A DNA stretch of 64,000 bases from Rotaria sordida. Its lineage: Eukaryota > Rotifera > Eurotatoria > Philodinida > Philodinidae. Below are positions 49,132 through 63,345 of the stretch, one piece after another. Made by a program: the position numbers and the translations under genes. Position 1 is the first letter of the stretch, and each line of letters starts with the position of its first letter. The stretch spans positions 62,001 through 126,000 of the forward strand of contig CAJNOL010000029.1 of NCBI GenBank assembly GCA_905250125.1, in the 5' to 3' direction. The notes beneath the pieces are model-generated. The model saw nothing but the letters and a program-made list of their open reading frames with translations. It had not been told where the DNA came from and made no database searches.

Positions 49132-52100
49132 TTTATCAGGTCTTATTGGTTTAAATGAAACATGTAAACGTTTGTTTTTGTTCTCGTCTGGATTTTGTTG
49201 TCATTATTCCTTTTTGGTTTTTGTTTTCTTTTCTTTTTCTTCTTCTTTTTGAACGAACAAAACCAGTGTGTTGGTATATGAAGAATATGAATTTATTACT
49301 CTATTCCTTCAAACACTATCTTTTTTGTCTTACACTTTTTCTTTGATGGTATACAACCAAGAACAACAATAAAATATTCTTAAAAAAGAACACAAATGAT
49401 TTGGAGATTACAAACCTTAGGTCAATTCATATTAAAAACTAGGGTGTTTAAAAATTGCTCCAATTTGGTTTCCTTTCTCATATGCATGCCGTAGGACGGT
49501 GCGATGCTTTATGTTTTTTTTCTCTTGTTATGTTCTTTGTTCAAAATAAAAACCATGAAAATGCACATACACAAAATAAATATCAAGTATGATATTTAAT
49601 TCATTTTATTATGAAATTGACTGTTAAATATTGGAAGAATATATCGAATTCATAAATTGAGACAAAAAAGAAAATAAATGATTGTAGAATTTGAACAGAT
49701 TACTAAAGTTTCATGAAAACTTCTCTGATATCTGAAAATTAGTTATTTATAATTTAGGAATTTCAAGAATCATCAATAAAAATACGTATAGTTAGCAAGA
49801 GTTTAATTTTAAAAGTATATTTTATTAGAATCTTGACCATCAAATCACCCTCAAAGGATATAAGTTCTTTTGATGATATTATTCTTTGCACTGTGTGTTT
49901 TCTAGAAAATCCCAAGATCATATGTATTGTATAATATCCTTCATTCTATTTAAATTACTATCGAGTAGAGCTACATGCTCTCTCTACCAATTTATGAGAA
50001 TGAGAGACCTATATTTTTCATTCGATCTGTAAATACTTTTTTTTAGATCGAATTTTACAAAAGCAATTCTTGATCCATGAATAATGGATAATCTCAAGGC
50101 TTGAACACCTATAAAGACTGGTGTTTCTCCTGTAGTTAAAATTTATTGCTGTTATTTTCTTGTGTAACATTCGAAAAGATTGTTGTGCCATGATTGAATC
50201 AAAATGACTGAAATAAATATAAACTGAACACTTATCTGTACTTACTGTTTTGTTTTTAGGCGAAAATAAATGCAAAATATTAAAATATCAGTATAGTGAA
50301 CGGTTGATGTGAATAATGTAAGATGGGAGTAATTGAAGAAGGGAGTAAAGTTTTTTTGCTTTGATATTTCTACATGGTTCGATAGAGCTCATCGAGCTCT
50401 ACAAAATTGTATATATTAAAAATTTCTTAAACCATTTTGTTGAGATAAAAATTTCAGAAAACTTGTACATTTTTCAATACCACTAGTTTATTAAACTATT
50501 TCGTTTGTTCGAATAAGCTCAAAATGTTCATATTCAGATTTAGTATGTAAAATTGCATCTAAATACATGAACTTCAGATTGTTTATATGTGGCATATTCA
50601 GCAACTTGTCTGCGCTAAGGAGATCGTCCTTCTAGGAAACCGATTAGTGAATGCGCCAAATACATCAAATATCTCTCGGTTTGTTATATATTCGATATTT
50701 TTATTTTATTTTATTCATTATTTGACCAGGAAAAAAAGTTACATATCGTTTGGAAAAATACATTGCTGTTTTTAAGAAAACCCTTTTTTTTTTCTACATT
50801 ACTCGATAAATATCAGAAAAGTGAAATCGTATTTCAAGATGTTGATTGTGAATAGTTGATTTTCATGAAAAATAAACATCATATTCAGAATTAGCAGGCG
50901 AAAATACAACGAAAACTCTATGTATCATCAAAAAGTAATTCCCGACGAAACTTTGTCTGTACCTCCCTCGCGAATTTTATTCACAAATTTCATGCCGTAG
51001 TCTCCTACAGGTGAAATTTCGCCGGAATTATTATTATACATTGCAATTTTTCGTCAATTGTTTGAAGTTCATTTTCATTTGAAATAATGCATGAGCTAAA
51101 CAAAATAGAAAAATAGAATATACTTTCGAACATACACAACATCATCTATAGAAAAGGAGAATGAACGTGGAATAATATTTATTTTTTCATGTCGGAACAT
51201 TTTGTAGAAATGATTTGATTACTCATAGATAAATATATCGTTCTCTCAAACTTGTTTCTTCATGACAATTCCATTGATATTTCAGTTTATCAAAGAATAA
51301 TATATTTTAAATTAGAAAAAGAAATGCTGAGTTACAGTTGAAGCTCTATAGATATCAATACTCATTCAAGACAGCCAGAAGTATTTTCTTTTCATAGACT
51401 TCTCGATATTTAAACCTTTTATATAAAGTGACTTATTCCAAATCTGTAGCCAGTGTTGTATTATGAATAAAGAAAAATTCTTTCAACATAAACTGATCGA
51501 AATAAAAACTTGATTTTTATTTTCTTTTTCAATCATCAATTGGATAGAGAATATATCTGAGCTTTGATAAGAGAAATTTTAATTTATAAACGTTCATACG
51601 AAGTACAGATATTTCAATCTGGTCTTTCCATGATATACTACTTAGAATATTTTGGACATGTGTCTCTAATGGTTAATCATTCATCTATTTCTTCTCTCTA
51701 GTCGTAGTCTTACTTATTAAATATCAACAATGGTCTTTGTTTTTTTTCTCTTGATTAGATTGAAAATACGTGACTATTTATTTATTTGTTCACTCAATGA
51801 ATATTACAACATACTATCGAAAACATTTTTGCAATTTATGTATAATACATTTTGATTTTTTCGTTTTCATCCATTTCTGATTACAGGTTCTATTTCGCAG
51901 AATTCAATAAAATAGTTCTTATATCGCAGAAAAATTCGAAGATAATCTATTCATATATATCTATATATTGATTCTAGCAAGCTCATTGTGTAATGGAAGT
52001 AGATAGCTGAAGAAAGATGTATAAAAAAAAAATTCTATCTTTATGTGCAGCTTTGATTACTTAGTCTCTCAGTAACTAAACAGATAAGCAATGATGCCTC

Positions 52101-52620
52101 TAAATAAATATATCTTGTTTGAAGCAATTCTGTTGGCATCAGTAGAAGTTACATGGAAGTGTTGACATTAACATTAATAACTTTTATCATGATTTAATGT
52201 ATTTCCTGTTCTTTTCTCTCAAGACATTTTGGTCAAATTTTTGATGTCACACATTTGTTCTCATCATGACTGATATGCTAACACCAGATATCTAGTCAGA
52301 GAACAACTATCGTTATATCACAGTAGAATAGCGATCACAGGATAGTTAACAATTTAAGTATCAAACTACCATTATTTGATTGCTGGTACACCAGTAGTTT
52401 TTTGCCATCATTGGCAAATACTGTCACTATAGCGCCCATTGTACCCAACGATCTATCGACAGTTTACCGATAGGTTTTGTCCAGTTCACATTACATGGGT
52501 TATTTTTTGTTTTGTTGTATGGTGTTTTAATCGAAAATACTAAATGACGAGAAGAAAATTGATTGAATTGTTCGGTTAATGTTGGAGGAAATTATTTTCT
52601 ACAGACATACAAAATTTTCA
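49132..52620. other. Intergenic desert, left part
   Basis: Starts with the helicase 3' flank (AATAAA 49368-49373). The rest of these 3.5 kb has only short, low-complexity frames (50018-50275, 50587-50775) with no recognisable homologue. No RNA gene was seen. Confidence 0.4.
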
Positions 52621-52629
52621 TTCTACATG

Positions 52630-53000
52630 AGAATTCGCTAATTTCCAATTTTTCACACTAAAAGTCACATGTTTGCAGCACTTAGAACTACCATTTCGGG
52701 CCAAGTCTTTCCCAGAAATTTTCTCAGTTTTGATCGTTCTATCTCATGCTTTTATCTTGATGAAATACAATAAAAAAGTGTAAAAAACGATAGGAATAGA
52801 CTGAAAGTCTCGAAATTTCGACTGATTCTTGCCAACTTTTACGCTGCTTAATCGTATTTCATCAAATACGACAAAAGCATCAGAGAGAGTGATCAAAATT
52901 GACTAAATTTCATGCGAAGATTTGGCCTGAAATAGCAACTCTTAGTACCGTAAATATATGATCTTTATTTTGAAAAAGCAAAAATCGAGACACTATTAAT
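52630..53000. repeat. Foldback (inverted-repeat) element
   Basis: Arms pair around a centre near 52816 (TCTCGAAATTTCGA). TTTCGGGCCAAGTCTTTCCC (about 52694) pairs with GAAGATTTGGCCTGAAATAG (about 52916). TTTTGATCGTTCTATCTCATG pairs with CAGAGAGAGTGATCAAAATT (about 52880). GATGAAATACAATAAAAAAG pairs with CGTATTTCATCAAATACG. Arms are about 140-170 bp with roughly 75% match and no coding capacity. Confidence 0.8.
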
Positions 53001-55964
53001 CGTATGTAAAAGCATAGAAGATAGTCTGTTGCTGCCACTTAATACTTTCGTAGTTTCATTGTTGTAGCTGTCCTTATTGTACTTCTTTGGGCACGCAAGA
53101 AATTACACATTCATTATGAAGGTTATGTCGTATGATGTGTATAATATTCAAAGGATAATAACATACTTCAACATTCACACATTTCAACGAAACGCATGTC
53201 TCGATATGCAAATGAAAACGTACGTGTCAGATAATTTTACTTTGTCTCTTCTCACAAGATTCATTTATATGTAAAAGATAAGTTCGTTACTTTTTTCTAT
53301 ATCAATATAAAACGATTCATGTTCTATCAGAAGTAGTAAGATATTTAAAATGAAATAAATATAAAAAGTGACAGAATTCATTAGAAGTAGAATTTAAAAA
53401 AAATATTCTGTATTGTAAAAACATTTACCATTGCCTAAGTTCACATTCTATTTATGTTATTATAATATTGCAGTAATTAAATAATCATTACATCAGAATT
53501 TTAATAGAGTTCTGTTTTCCAAACAGAAATTTCTTTCACTGACACTATAGTGTCTATATCTTAATCCAAATTTGAACATTCCTGAAAAATAGACCTCAGT
53601 TGTTTTTTTTTTGAAGTTACGATAAACATTAAAACGCATTTATAATGAAAATATATTGAACTTGAAATAGTACCCAGCAAGTATCTCGTATACCCCAATG
53701 ACAAGGAATTATTTAATACAGTAAAAAACATTTATCAATAAAAAAAAAACCAAGAAAGACTTTCTTTTCTTATTAATTACTTGAACAACTTTTAAAAACA
53801 AATTTTTGTTTTGTTACAATGTAAAAACTTGATTGTATAGAATTCCTAAGAGAAATGTATTTTTCTCATTATTTCTTTTTCCAAAACAAAACACTATCCA
53901 GAGACTAAGATTAATTAGAAAAATAATTTATTGAAGATAAGGAATACTCTTGAATATTTGTTATTGCTTTGAGGAAAACAATCAAAGCCAATTTCTATGA
54001 ATTACATGATAACATTACATTTCTAATTTATACTTTTTTACCAATAGGACTATTGAGTCCAAGGTTTCAAAAAAGACAGATAACAGCAGCTTCATACTGT
54101 CTTAAGTATATGCTAATCGGCTATTATAATGAAATATTATCATTACATGATTACTTAGGCATGTATATAGATTCATATATTCAAAAGTGGCTGTAATATA
54201 CACCGCGATGAGTACATTTAGTAATTTGACTGATTATATTGGTAGAGAAATACTATTAATATGCAGTTCAATAAAGATCGATAGATTGCAAAAGAAATAT
54301 AAATACTTCAATATAGAGCCAGTAATTTACATTTTTTGCCAATTGAATACGATTTCGAAACGTCTTTCATAAGAGAATTAGTGTATCAGATAAAAGTACC
54401 TAGTAACATAGAACATAAAAGAAATCCTTGATAATAGTATAACATTTTGATGACCTTTAGATTTTGACATGTATATCACTCATGCGGAGAGATATCAGTT
54501 CTACATTCTTAAAAACTACTTTATTAATTATTTTCGTTGATTAAATTAAATCGAATAACAAGATTGTCTATATGTATAGACAATCTAGTGGATTATAGCT
54601 TGCTCTTTAAAATTCATAGGAAGAACATGCAATCGTCATAAATTTTTATCTCTGAATAGCTTGTTGCTCGATTGTTAAAGGCCATAGATTACTTGAGATG
54701 ATTGTTCTATAAATATTAATCATAGATGTGTTCTATTTTATGAAAAGTCAAAAATAAATCAAATATCAACAATGATTCTTTGTCACTTAACAAGCCAAAA
54801 AAAAAGACCATTTAAATTAAGTACGTGATGCAACAATTATTGCTATTTTATATAAATATTTGCACTTCGTGTATATTAGTAATATATCATGTCACTCATT
54901 ATTTTATGATGCAGCAATTGTTGATAACCAAATTTAAATTGAATAACTAGAGATAGGATGAATTTATTGCATGAATAAAAATGATTTATATTGAAAGATC
55001 ACTTTGATATTTAACGTTTAAAACATCAATGTACTCTTACATATGGATTCGTAATAATGCTAGGATAAACTTTTGTTTTCAAAGTTATCTTCAATATTAA
55101 ACTTGATATTAATCCTATTCATGTTGATAGATACATGATTAATCAACTTCTTATTATGCATCTGATTTTTCTTTTTGATGATATAACTATATTTCATCAA
55201 CTGATCATTACTCAATTGCTATCAATACATGATATAATAATGAACTATCAACGCTTGATTGTACTTGAACATTATATTCAGCTATTGTCGATTTATTTCT
55301 ATGATTGAATATATTCATATGTGATCGATGAAAAAAAAAAAAAAAACTAGATGTAATATTTTTTTCGACACAAATGTATATATAACCTTCAACGGATGCA
55401 AAAGCTTTTTTTTCAAGTACATTATGAAGACAATTGATCTATTTTATTTTATACGGTTATTCTGCACCATTCATATTTTTATATAGATACATGACGTTGA
55501 CCCTAGTAGTCGTATTTCAGAGAAAGAAAAAGAACATTACGCATATGATGAAAACTGTTGTTTCTGCTTCATCATAAAACAGTTTTATCGGCACATTTAT
55601 ACGCAATTCTATACTGACTGTCGACGCCATTCTAACATTACTCAATGCTTTCATCTGTTCAATTCTTTTCTTTCTTTCTTTTTTTTCGCCGACATCGTCA
55701 TGTCGTACTTTTTTTTCTTTCTGCTGTTGTTGCTGCCGCTAGTCGAGAGAAGGCTGAAGGAGAAATGAAATTAATCAAGCATGCGACGCATTCGCCACAC
55801 AACCTATTCGAAAATCAGCACATTCAGTCGTACAACGGAACGTAGAAGACGCACACTATATTCCTTCTGAATACGATAAAAAGAGACGATAAAGTAACTA
55901 TTACATATACAACTTTTACCAACCTTAACAACAATAGTATCAACATCAACATAGTCGAATACAA
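53001..55964. other. Intergenic desert, right part
   Basis: About 3 kb with no supported gene. Frames at 53077-53274, 53969-54196, 54187-54372 and 55645-55845 have no domains. A perfect 26-bp palindrome lies at 54561-54586. Confidence 0.4.
54561..54586. repeat. Perfect 26-bp palindrome
   Basis: AGATTGTCTATA, then TG, then TATAGACAATCT: 12-bp arms with a two-base centre. It lies in a gene desert. It is too short to assign a function. Confidence 0.9.
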
Positions 55965-57213
55965 TTGAGTAATGCTTCTCCAATAAAGTTATTGACGACA
56001 TCAGAAACTACAACAATACAAAGAATGGGATTATCAACAAATTCTTCATTAATAAATGAAACTCTCTATCAATTTATTAAAAGATTACTTAATGGAACAG
56101 ATTTATATAATCATCAAGTAGCTGATTTAATTGAACCAGAAAAATATTCTGTAACTAGTGTTCATGTTGTTATATGGACATTTACAATTTTAACATATAT
56201 TATTGCAATTCCACTTATTATAAGAATGTTTCATTCACGAGCATATTTAAATGTAATTGACTATTATTCTACTCAAATTATTCTTTGTGCATTTATTGCA
56301 TGGATTCCAGCTTTAATTCTTCTTTTACATCATTGGTTTGAAATATTTACAGTACGTCTTTGTCGTTTTCATTATGTTATATTATCAGCTAATGAAGCAG
56401 TAAGTCTTCAAATAAATATTGAAATTAATATAATGTTGATTTTATTTTTTTCAGGTCCCACTTTTTTTTGTTCTTTATATGACTATTGAACGTTTTCTTT
56501 ACGCACATCCATCATTACAACATTATTGTCCACGATTTTCTTCAATGTATTTTTTACATTTTTCGACTATTGCAACTTGGCTTTCTATTATTCTTATTTA
56601 TACACTCGCTTCACCATTTTATCAAAATAACTCAAGAGTGATTTATTCAACATACACAACTAAATACTGTTTATATAATTATTCAAAATTATACATGCTT
56701 GCAACAGCTCGTTCAATTCTATATTTTATTCTATTTATTCCAGCATTAATAGCAATTGGTTTTGTTTTACGTTATTTTTATATTATGCGTGGTACAAATC
56801 AAATTCGTCCCATAGAAAAACTATGGACAATACGTGTAACATCATTACTTTGTATACTTATTTTTTATGATATTTACTTGTATTATCTTGAACATATAGC
56901 TGAAACATTTAAATCATTTTTATTAGCATCACTATTACGTGCTAGTTTTTATTTAACACAAATATTTATAATTGCTTGCACAGAACCTTATTGGCTTGAA
57001 TTATTACTTGAACAATGTGCATGTGTATGTTGCTTAATAATAGGTCGAAGACGAAAAACTACAACACCAATAGCTATAACAACTGAAACTGAATTTCATA
57101 CTATGCCACATTCATCATCAATAGGACATTATTCACTTGTTGATGACAATATTGATGATGAATTTGATCGAGCTTTAAATGAACCACAACCGACATTACG
57201 TATTATTACATAA
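55965..57213 (+). CDS. Seven-transmembrane receptor (rhodopsin-like, divergent)
   Basis: Two exons (55965-56399, 56455-57213) encode 397 aa from the first ATG; MGLSTNSSLINETLYQ is an alternative start. The extracellular N-terminus has N-glycosylation sequons (NSS, NET, NGT). Seven hydrophobic segments follow: VVIWTFTILTYIIAIPLII; IILCAFIAWIPALILLLHH; YVILSANEAVPLFFVLYM; FSTIATWLSIILIYTLA; ILYFILFIPALIAIGFVLRY; VTSLLCILIFYDIYLYYL; and ASFYLTQIFIIACTEPYW. A Cys before TM3 (RLCRFHY) and one in loop 2 (TKYCLYNY) could form the usual disulphide. The TM3 end reads MTIERFLY in place of DRY, and TM7 has EPYW where NPxxY is expected. The cytoplasmic tail has a CACVCC cluster, a possible palmitoylation site, and an acidic DDNIDDEFD stretch. 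Ligand unknown. Confidence 0.85.
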
Positions 57214-57698
57214 GAACAAATATTTAAAACAGATTGTTTATTTTTTATGTATTTGTATGCACTCTAGGATAGTTTTTGCTGTTCTTTTGTTAATATCTGT
57301 CAAGGGCAGATTTGTATTTTTTTTTTTTGAAAGATAAATAGATATATATATGTATATGCACACACATATTATAAAATGAAGTTCATACAGGTGAAGTAAA
57401 AATACAGATATACATATATGTGTGTATTGATAGAAGATGAGACGAAATAAATTAATGTCTTCGGTATTTTTTTTTTGTATACACCTAGTCATATACAGGA
57501 TGACCTCTCGGATACGACGAATATTGAACTGTTCTTCTTCATTTCTTTGGTGGATATTAAAAAATATTGAAAGTTGACCGATGATAGTTGTCATGCTTCA
57601 TTGATCATTGAGATCAATGTTGTTTATTTCGTTCTTTTTCATCGTTATATTCATATTGATCTAAAGAAGAGAAACATATCACTTATATTGTCTATATA
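57214..57698. other. Intergenic region between receptor and tetraspan gene
   Basis: About 485 bp. The frame at 57238-57594 (-) overlaps T/A-rich 3' flank and is not supported. No motif was recognised. Confidence 0.4.
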
Positions 57699-58449
57699 AT
57701 GGAGAAATTTTATAATTCAAACAATGAATCAAATCGTCTACGATTTCGTATTCTTGCTATACTTGCTATTATATTATTTCTTATTGGTTTAGCATCATTA
57801 ATTTTGTCTGTTATTGATTTATTTCAAGGAAAACCAAGTGTTTATAATTATAATGAATCTGAAGGTGGATTAAAAATTGAAAATCCACTTTGGCCATCAT
57901 CTGGTAAATAAAAAGAATTTCTTTTCTTTTCTTTTTTTGTTTTTCAAATATGATCTTTCGCTTTTCTTTTTTTTTTTTGTTAATTTTTGTTTAGGTAAAG
58001 GCTTTTGGGTTGGTCTCGTTTTAATGGCTACAGGTCTCGTAGGTATATTATCATCACGTGAATGTACTCGATCATCAATTATTGGATTTACAGCACTTTC
58101 AATTGTGTCAACTATTCTTTCATTTTATATGATGATAACATGTATTATTCCTGTTCAATATGATATGAAATATTCTAATGATAATACACCAAATTGGCAA
58201 TCAAATGAACTTATTCTTAATTCATTATTAATTGCTGCTGGTGCATTTGGTTCAATTGTTGGTACAATAACATCTATTTTTGGTTGTATTTATGCTAGTT
58301 GTTGTGTAGATCAACGTGATGAATATGTGTATAGTCCCGATGCAAAACAGATTATGCCAGGAACACCATCATCAATAAGATATCCACCAGTAGATGCATC
58401 ACGTATGGGTTATACTTATCAACAACCAACTTTTCGAATGCCTATGTAA
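57699..58449 (+). CDS. Four-span membrane protein, MS4A/tetraspan-like
   Basis: Two exons (57699-57903, 57995-58449) join across PSS|GKGFW and encode 219 aa. Four hydrophobic segments: ILAILAIILFLIGLASLIL; FWVGLVLMATGLVGILSS; IIGFTALSIVSTILSFYMM; and LLIAAGAFGSIVGTITSIFG with a following CIYASCCV. The order short N-terminus, loop, GKGFW-xG-xL at the start of TM2, larger loop after TM3, and short cytosolic tail with Pro/Tyr resembles MS4A (CD20-like) and TMEM255-type tetraspans, but no diagnostic motif fixes the family. It is not a classical tetraspanin (no CCG motif in loop 2). AATAAA at 58588-58593 may be its polyadenylation signal. Confidence 0.82.
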
Positions 58450-61400
58450 TTGATAAGAAAAAGAAAAAGAAAAAGAAAGAACTAAGTATGCGTTGTAGTA
58501 TTGAATATTTATTGTATGTGGATTAGTATTTCTTTAATTAAATAAGATCTTATAGAATTCACTAGATCGATTTGTATTGTTTATGAAAATAAATTAATTT
58601 CTGTTTTGTTTTTTGAAATATTGATTAATATCTAAAATAAAAATGGTAAATACTTACTAATAATAAAAACAATATAATAAGAAAGTCAAATAAACAATAT
58701 ATAAAATAATCAAAACAGATTGCATATAGATAGGATAATATAATTATGTTTGAAATGTTTTCTCAACATTATTAAATACAAATATAGATAAATACCAACA
58801 ATTCAAAAGAATGATATTGTATATCATAAATCAATCAAAATCATATGTTATCTCCTTTTTTTTCTTCTTATAATGCATATATTGTTATCACACATCGATT
58901 ATTTTTCTTTCTGGTATGCAAATTAGCATTTCTGTATAATACTTATCTTCTTACTGTATGTACTAATCATTGGAAGATGAAAAAAATTCATTCAGTTGTA
59001 GTTACTACTGCTGTACATATCCAACTTATCTTCGATAGAGAAAAAATTATTTCCAAGTCTAAAAAGTTTTTAAATAAGAATACTTTGAATAAATTTTTTG
59101 ATTTATTTCCTTTTAAATGAGATAGTAAAAAAGTTAGTTTAAAACAAATATTATTTTGATATAATAAACAACCACTTATTTCATAAATTTCGTTTTTTTC
59201 TAAGAAGAACCAACAAATTTTGGAATGTGAATTCATTATATCAAAGAAAAATATTTCCAAGGTTATTATTAGGATATGGCCTTTCTTAATACTCCCATTA
59301 CTTAATTATATCACAAAGAAAACAACTCGAGTAATTGAAAAGAACAAATAAATAATATGGAATGACATACGCTTAATTAACATTCTATTTTCATCAGGAG
59401 CCGTGAAAGTGGAATGATAAGAGGGTATATACCGCTCTAATAATTCAAAATTGTTCGTTATTGCGCAGTAAACTAGGAAGGTTTTTTTTTGAATTTTTAC
59501 TACCTCTGTGAGACATATTCTTACAGACTTCGCCAATCTTGAGACGCTTGCTCGATCTCTGATTCACGTACAATTCGAAAGATATTTCTGTTGTATTGCG
59601 TTTTTCCTGGCATAACGAATCGTTGATAATTAATTTATAGATATATAATCATGATTTTATTTATTTCAATGTAATAATCAATATCAATAAGATCTATAGA
59701 ATTGAAAGAACGTTATAAGAACTCTACAATTTTCTACTAAATGAAAAGTCATATATTCACCTCAATTGAATCAAGATGATAAGATCTGAGTTAAATTTTC
59801 ATTAAATTTGTTCATTTCGTTTGTTGTTAGATATATCATAGGGGTCTACTTGTACATTCATCAAAGTAAAAGATCTTCTATATTTGCTATTAACCATTAT
59901 TATCATTCCTCTGATTTTTTCTTTTTTTGGTCATATCCAGGCAGGAGATATCGTCAGAAAGATTATAAAATTGCATGAATTTTCACCCAATTTAAGTTTC
60001 TAAAAATTCAACAGTCAAAATCGTGGTAAATCTGATGGATTCAATCTAACTGTGCTAATTGAGCATAGTGATGGGAGAGATTTTCGAAGAATTTCTCGAA
60101 AATCATCGTGACAGAGACATATATCCAACTGTGATGGACATCTATGTATTCAGGGTACTAATCTACGATCTGCAAAAGATTCGTACATAGGTATTACTTG
60201 TTGTGTCACATACACGTATCTAATTGACATCTGTGGTCATTTCATCCTCGTCATCTTTCAATTGTAAACCAAATTCAATAAGATCTTTTTTGTGATACTA
60301 TTTCATATAAATGGTGTTCAAAATAGAATCTATATTAAGATATTTTCAAAAGCTCTATTGACTACTGTACATTTGCTTCAATTTTTGAAGCTCATCGAGG
60401 TACTGCGAATAATTCTTCATCTTTCTTTTCTGACCATCATAATCAAATGTATGTTTTTTTTTAAGCCTTCAGATATTGACATTTGAAAGGTCGAGGTCTG
60501 ACATACCGATACAATAGTCTCTATCGTTGGTATTTACTGAGTGCATTGATTATTGATAGTTTAATAATACCTGGATTAACAGTCTCATACGTGCCTGTAG
60601 TAATTGTTGACTAAAAAAAAATATCAAGAGAATGTTTCGAGTTGCTTCTTAAGTGTACTTGATCTTTGTTTTCTGATCTGCAGCGTTATAGGTGAATGTG
60701 TGTCAGTCTTAAATGAAATTTTCGAGACTAGCATCGAAAAAAAATGCATATAATAGAATATAACATACATTTATTTACAAATGACTAACAACTAGAAGCA
60801 TTTAAATTAATACTTAATAAGATTTTTTTTAAATAGTTGTTTACTATTATTTTTGTTTTATCAATTTCTTGTATACTTTTTTTTAATGAATTGATTTTGT
60901 ATTCTTTTTCATCGGTAAAAAATATATTCATATTCAATATAAATAGATTTTACTTTATGGATAGTACGAAGAAATGGATAAATATTAGAAACCATTAAAG
61001 TAATCATTTTTTTTTCCCTAGCAATGAAAGATATGAATGATAAGATCAAGAAAAATTTGATGGAAATTTTTGTTTTTATACCAGCATTTGATAATAGAAA
61101 TATTCTTTCAACGTTTTAGTAAAATCAATTAATGTGAACTTGTACTATGATATATAACATCTATTTCTTAACAGGTCTCCGGCTAGAATATGATGATAAT
61201 TTTGTTTGAAATGTTGTCCAAACCATAAAAAAGTATTACCACCAAATAAGGAAACATAGATTGTTGAAATTCAATGATGCATAAGAATTAGAACTACTGG
61301 TTTTTTTTCAAATGGATTGTCGTGATTCTTTCGAACATAAAAATTCTTTGTTAAGCATCTAGATATATGAATTGTAAAAAAAGAAATGAGCAAAGTAAGC

Positions 61401-62298
61401 CTCAGAAGACTTCAAAGAAAAATGAGTAACCTAGTACATTGTTTACTAAATGAGAAAAACATTCCTGCTTTTGTACTCATCAGAGGTGAAATCGATGTTG
61501 GTCTGGCTTGCATCGATCGTGAAAAATCTAGACCTTTTCCATCTCCTGTACTCATGTCATGTTTATCTTCAATAAACAGAAATATATAAATAATGGGTCA
61601 GAATAATTGAAAAAGAAATCATTAAACAGCATGAATTGATATAATTTCAAGAAGGAACTAACTGATTTATGATGATTTTCAATAGTTTTAAATAGTCTAG
61701 AATTCTTTTTTATTCAAGTAGAACGTGCACATTTTAATTCTGTTGATGAATAAACGGATCTATTTTCCATCTACAAAATTCGACATTATGTAATTATCAT
61801 CAGAATAATAAAATTATGCCCGTTACAAGAATCAGAAGAACTAATTCTTATAAAATATGTCATATTTGACTTATAAATGTCTTTTTATTAACACACATAT
61901 ATATATATATATAATTTAATAATAATTGCAAATTTTATAGTCATGTTACTGAATAATTTCAACGATATTGTTAGTAATAAAAGAACACAATAGAAAAAAA
62001 AAGTTCACTTTTTGTTTTTGATTTAAATGCTTATCAAAATATGAAAGAAAGATAAAATTAATTGAACAAATATATGCACATATAAGAAAACAACACAGAC
62101 TTTGCTTTTTGCTGAATACAATATATGTACAACGAATAAGAAAACGAACAGATGAATATATACAATACCATCATTCTGAAGTTAAATTAACTAAAATACA
62201 ATAGAAATTCACATCACAATATTAATAATATATAAATATTGTGATAGACGGATGAATTAAGAAATGACGATATAAGCCGTTAAAAATAAATATGACGA
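58450..62298. other. Intergenic desert between tetraspan and kinase genes
   Basis: About 3.85 kb of AT-rich sequence. Short frames (58845-59120, 58988-59260, 59306-59536, 60292-60486, 61386-61589) show no domains and no adjoining exons. A (TA)n run lies at about 61892-61910. No RNA gene was recognised. Confidence 0.4.
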
Positions 62299-62895
<597 letters not shown>

Positions 62896-63111
62896 CTAAA
62901 ATAAATACAAAATAATCAAATAGATTATATTATTTTGTATGAAAGAAAAAAACACAATCATCAGTATTAAACTGTTTTTTTTGATCATTCATTTTTGTCA
63001 TAGGGAATGGCAATCGTTTACAGTTTTAATCATCATTTGATTGCGTATTTTTTAATCTATTTAGAGTATTTTCAATATGATTAAAGTATTAATATGTAAT
63101 AGGTTGACGTC

Positions 63112-63345
63112 ATTCAACTAGGGGTGTTACTTTATCTTTACTTTAAAAATAAAGGTAAAAGTTTACTTTATCTTTATTTTATAAAGAATAAAGATAATCT
63201 TTATTTTAAAAAATAAAGATAAAGAAATAAAGAAATCTTTATTTTTAAAAAAATAAAGATAAAGTAAATCTTTATATTTATAAAATAAAGATAAAGATAA
63301 TCTTTATTTTTAAAAATAAAGTTAAAATAAAGAATAAAGAATAAA
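63112..63345. repeat. AT-rich palindromic repeat in kinase intron
   Basis: Alternating TTTATCTTTATTTT and AAAATAAAGATAAAG blocks fold back on themselves many times over about 230 bp. It starts beside ACTAGGGGTGTTACTTTATC, which looks like the terminal CA/TAGGGGTG of hAT-type elements. It is probably a simple-sequence-rich non-autonomous element. The frame at 63201-63413 is an artefact of it. Confidence 0.6.
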
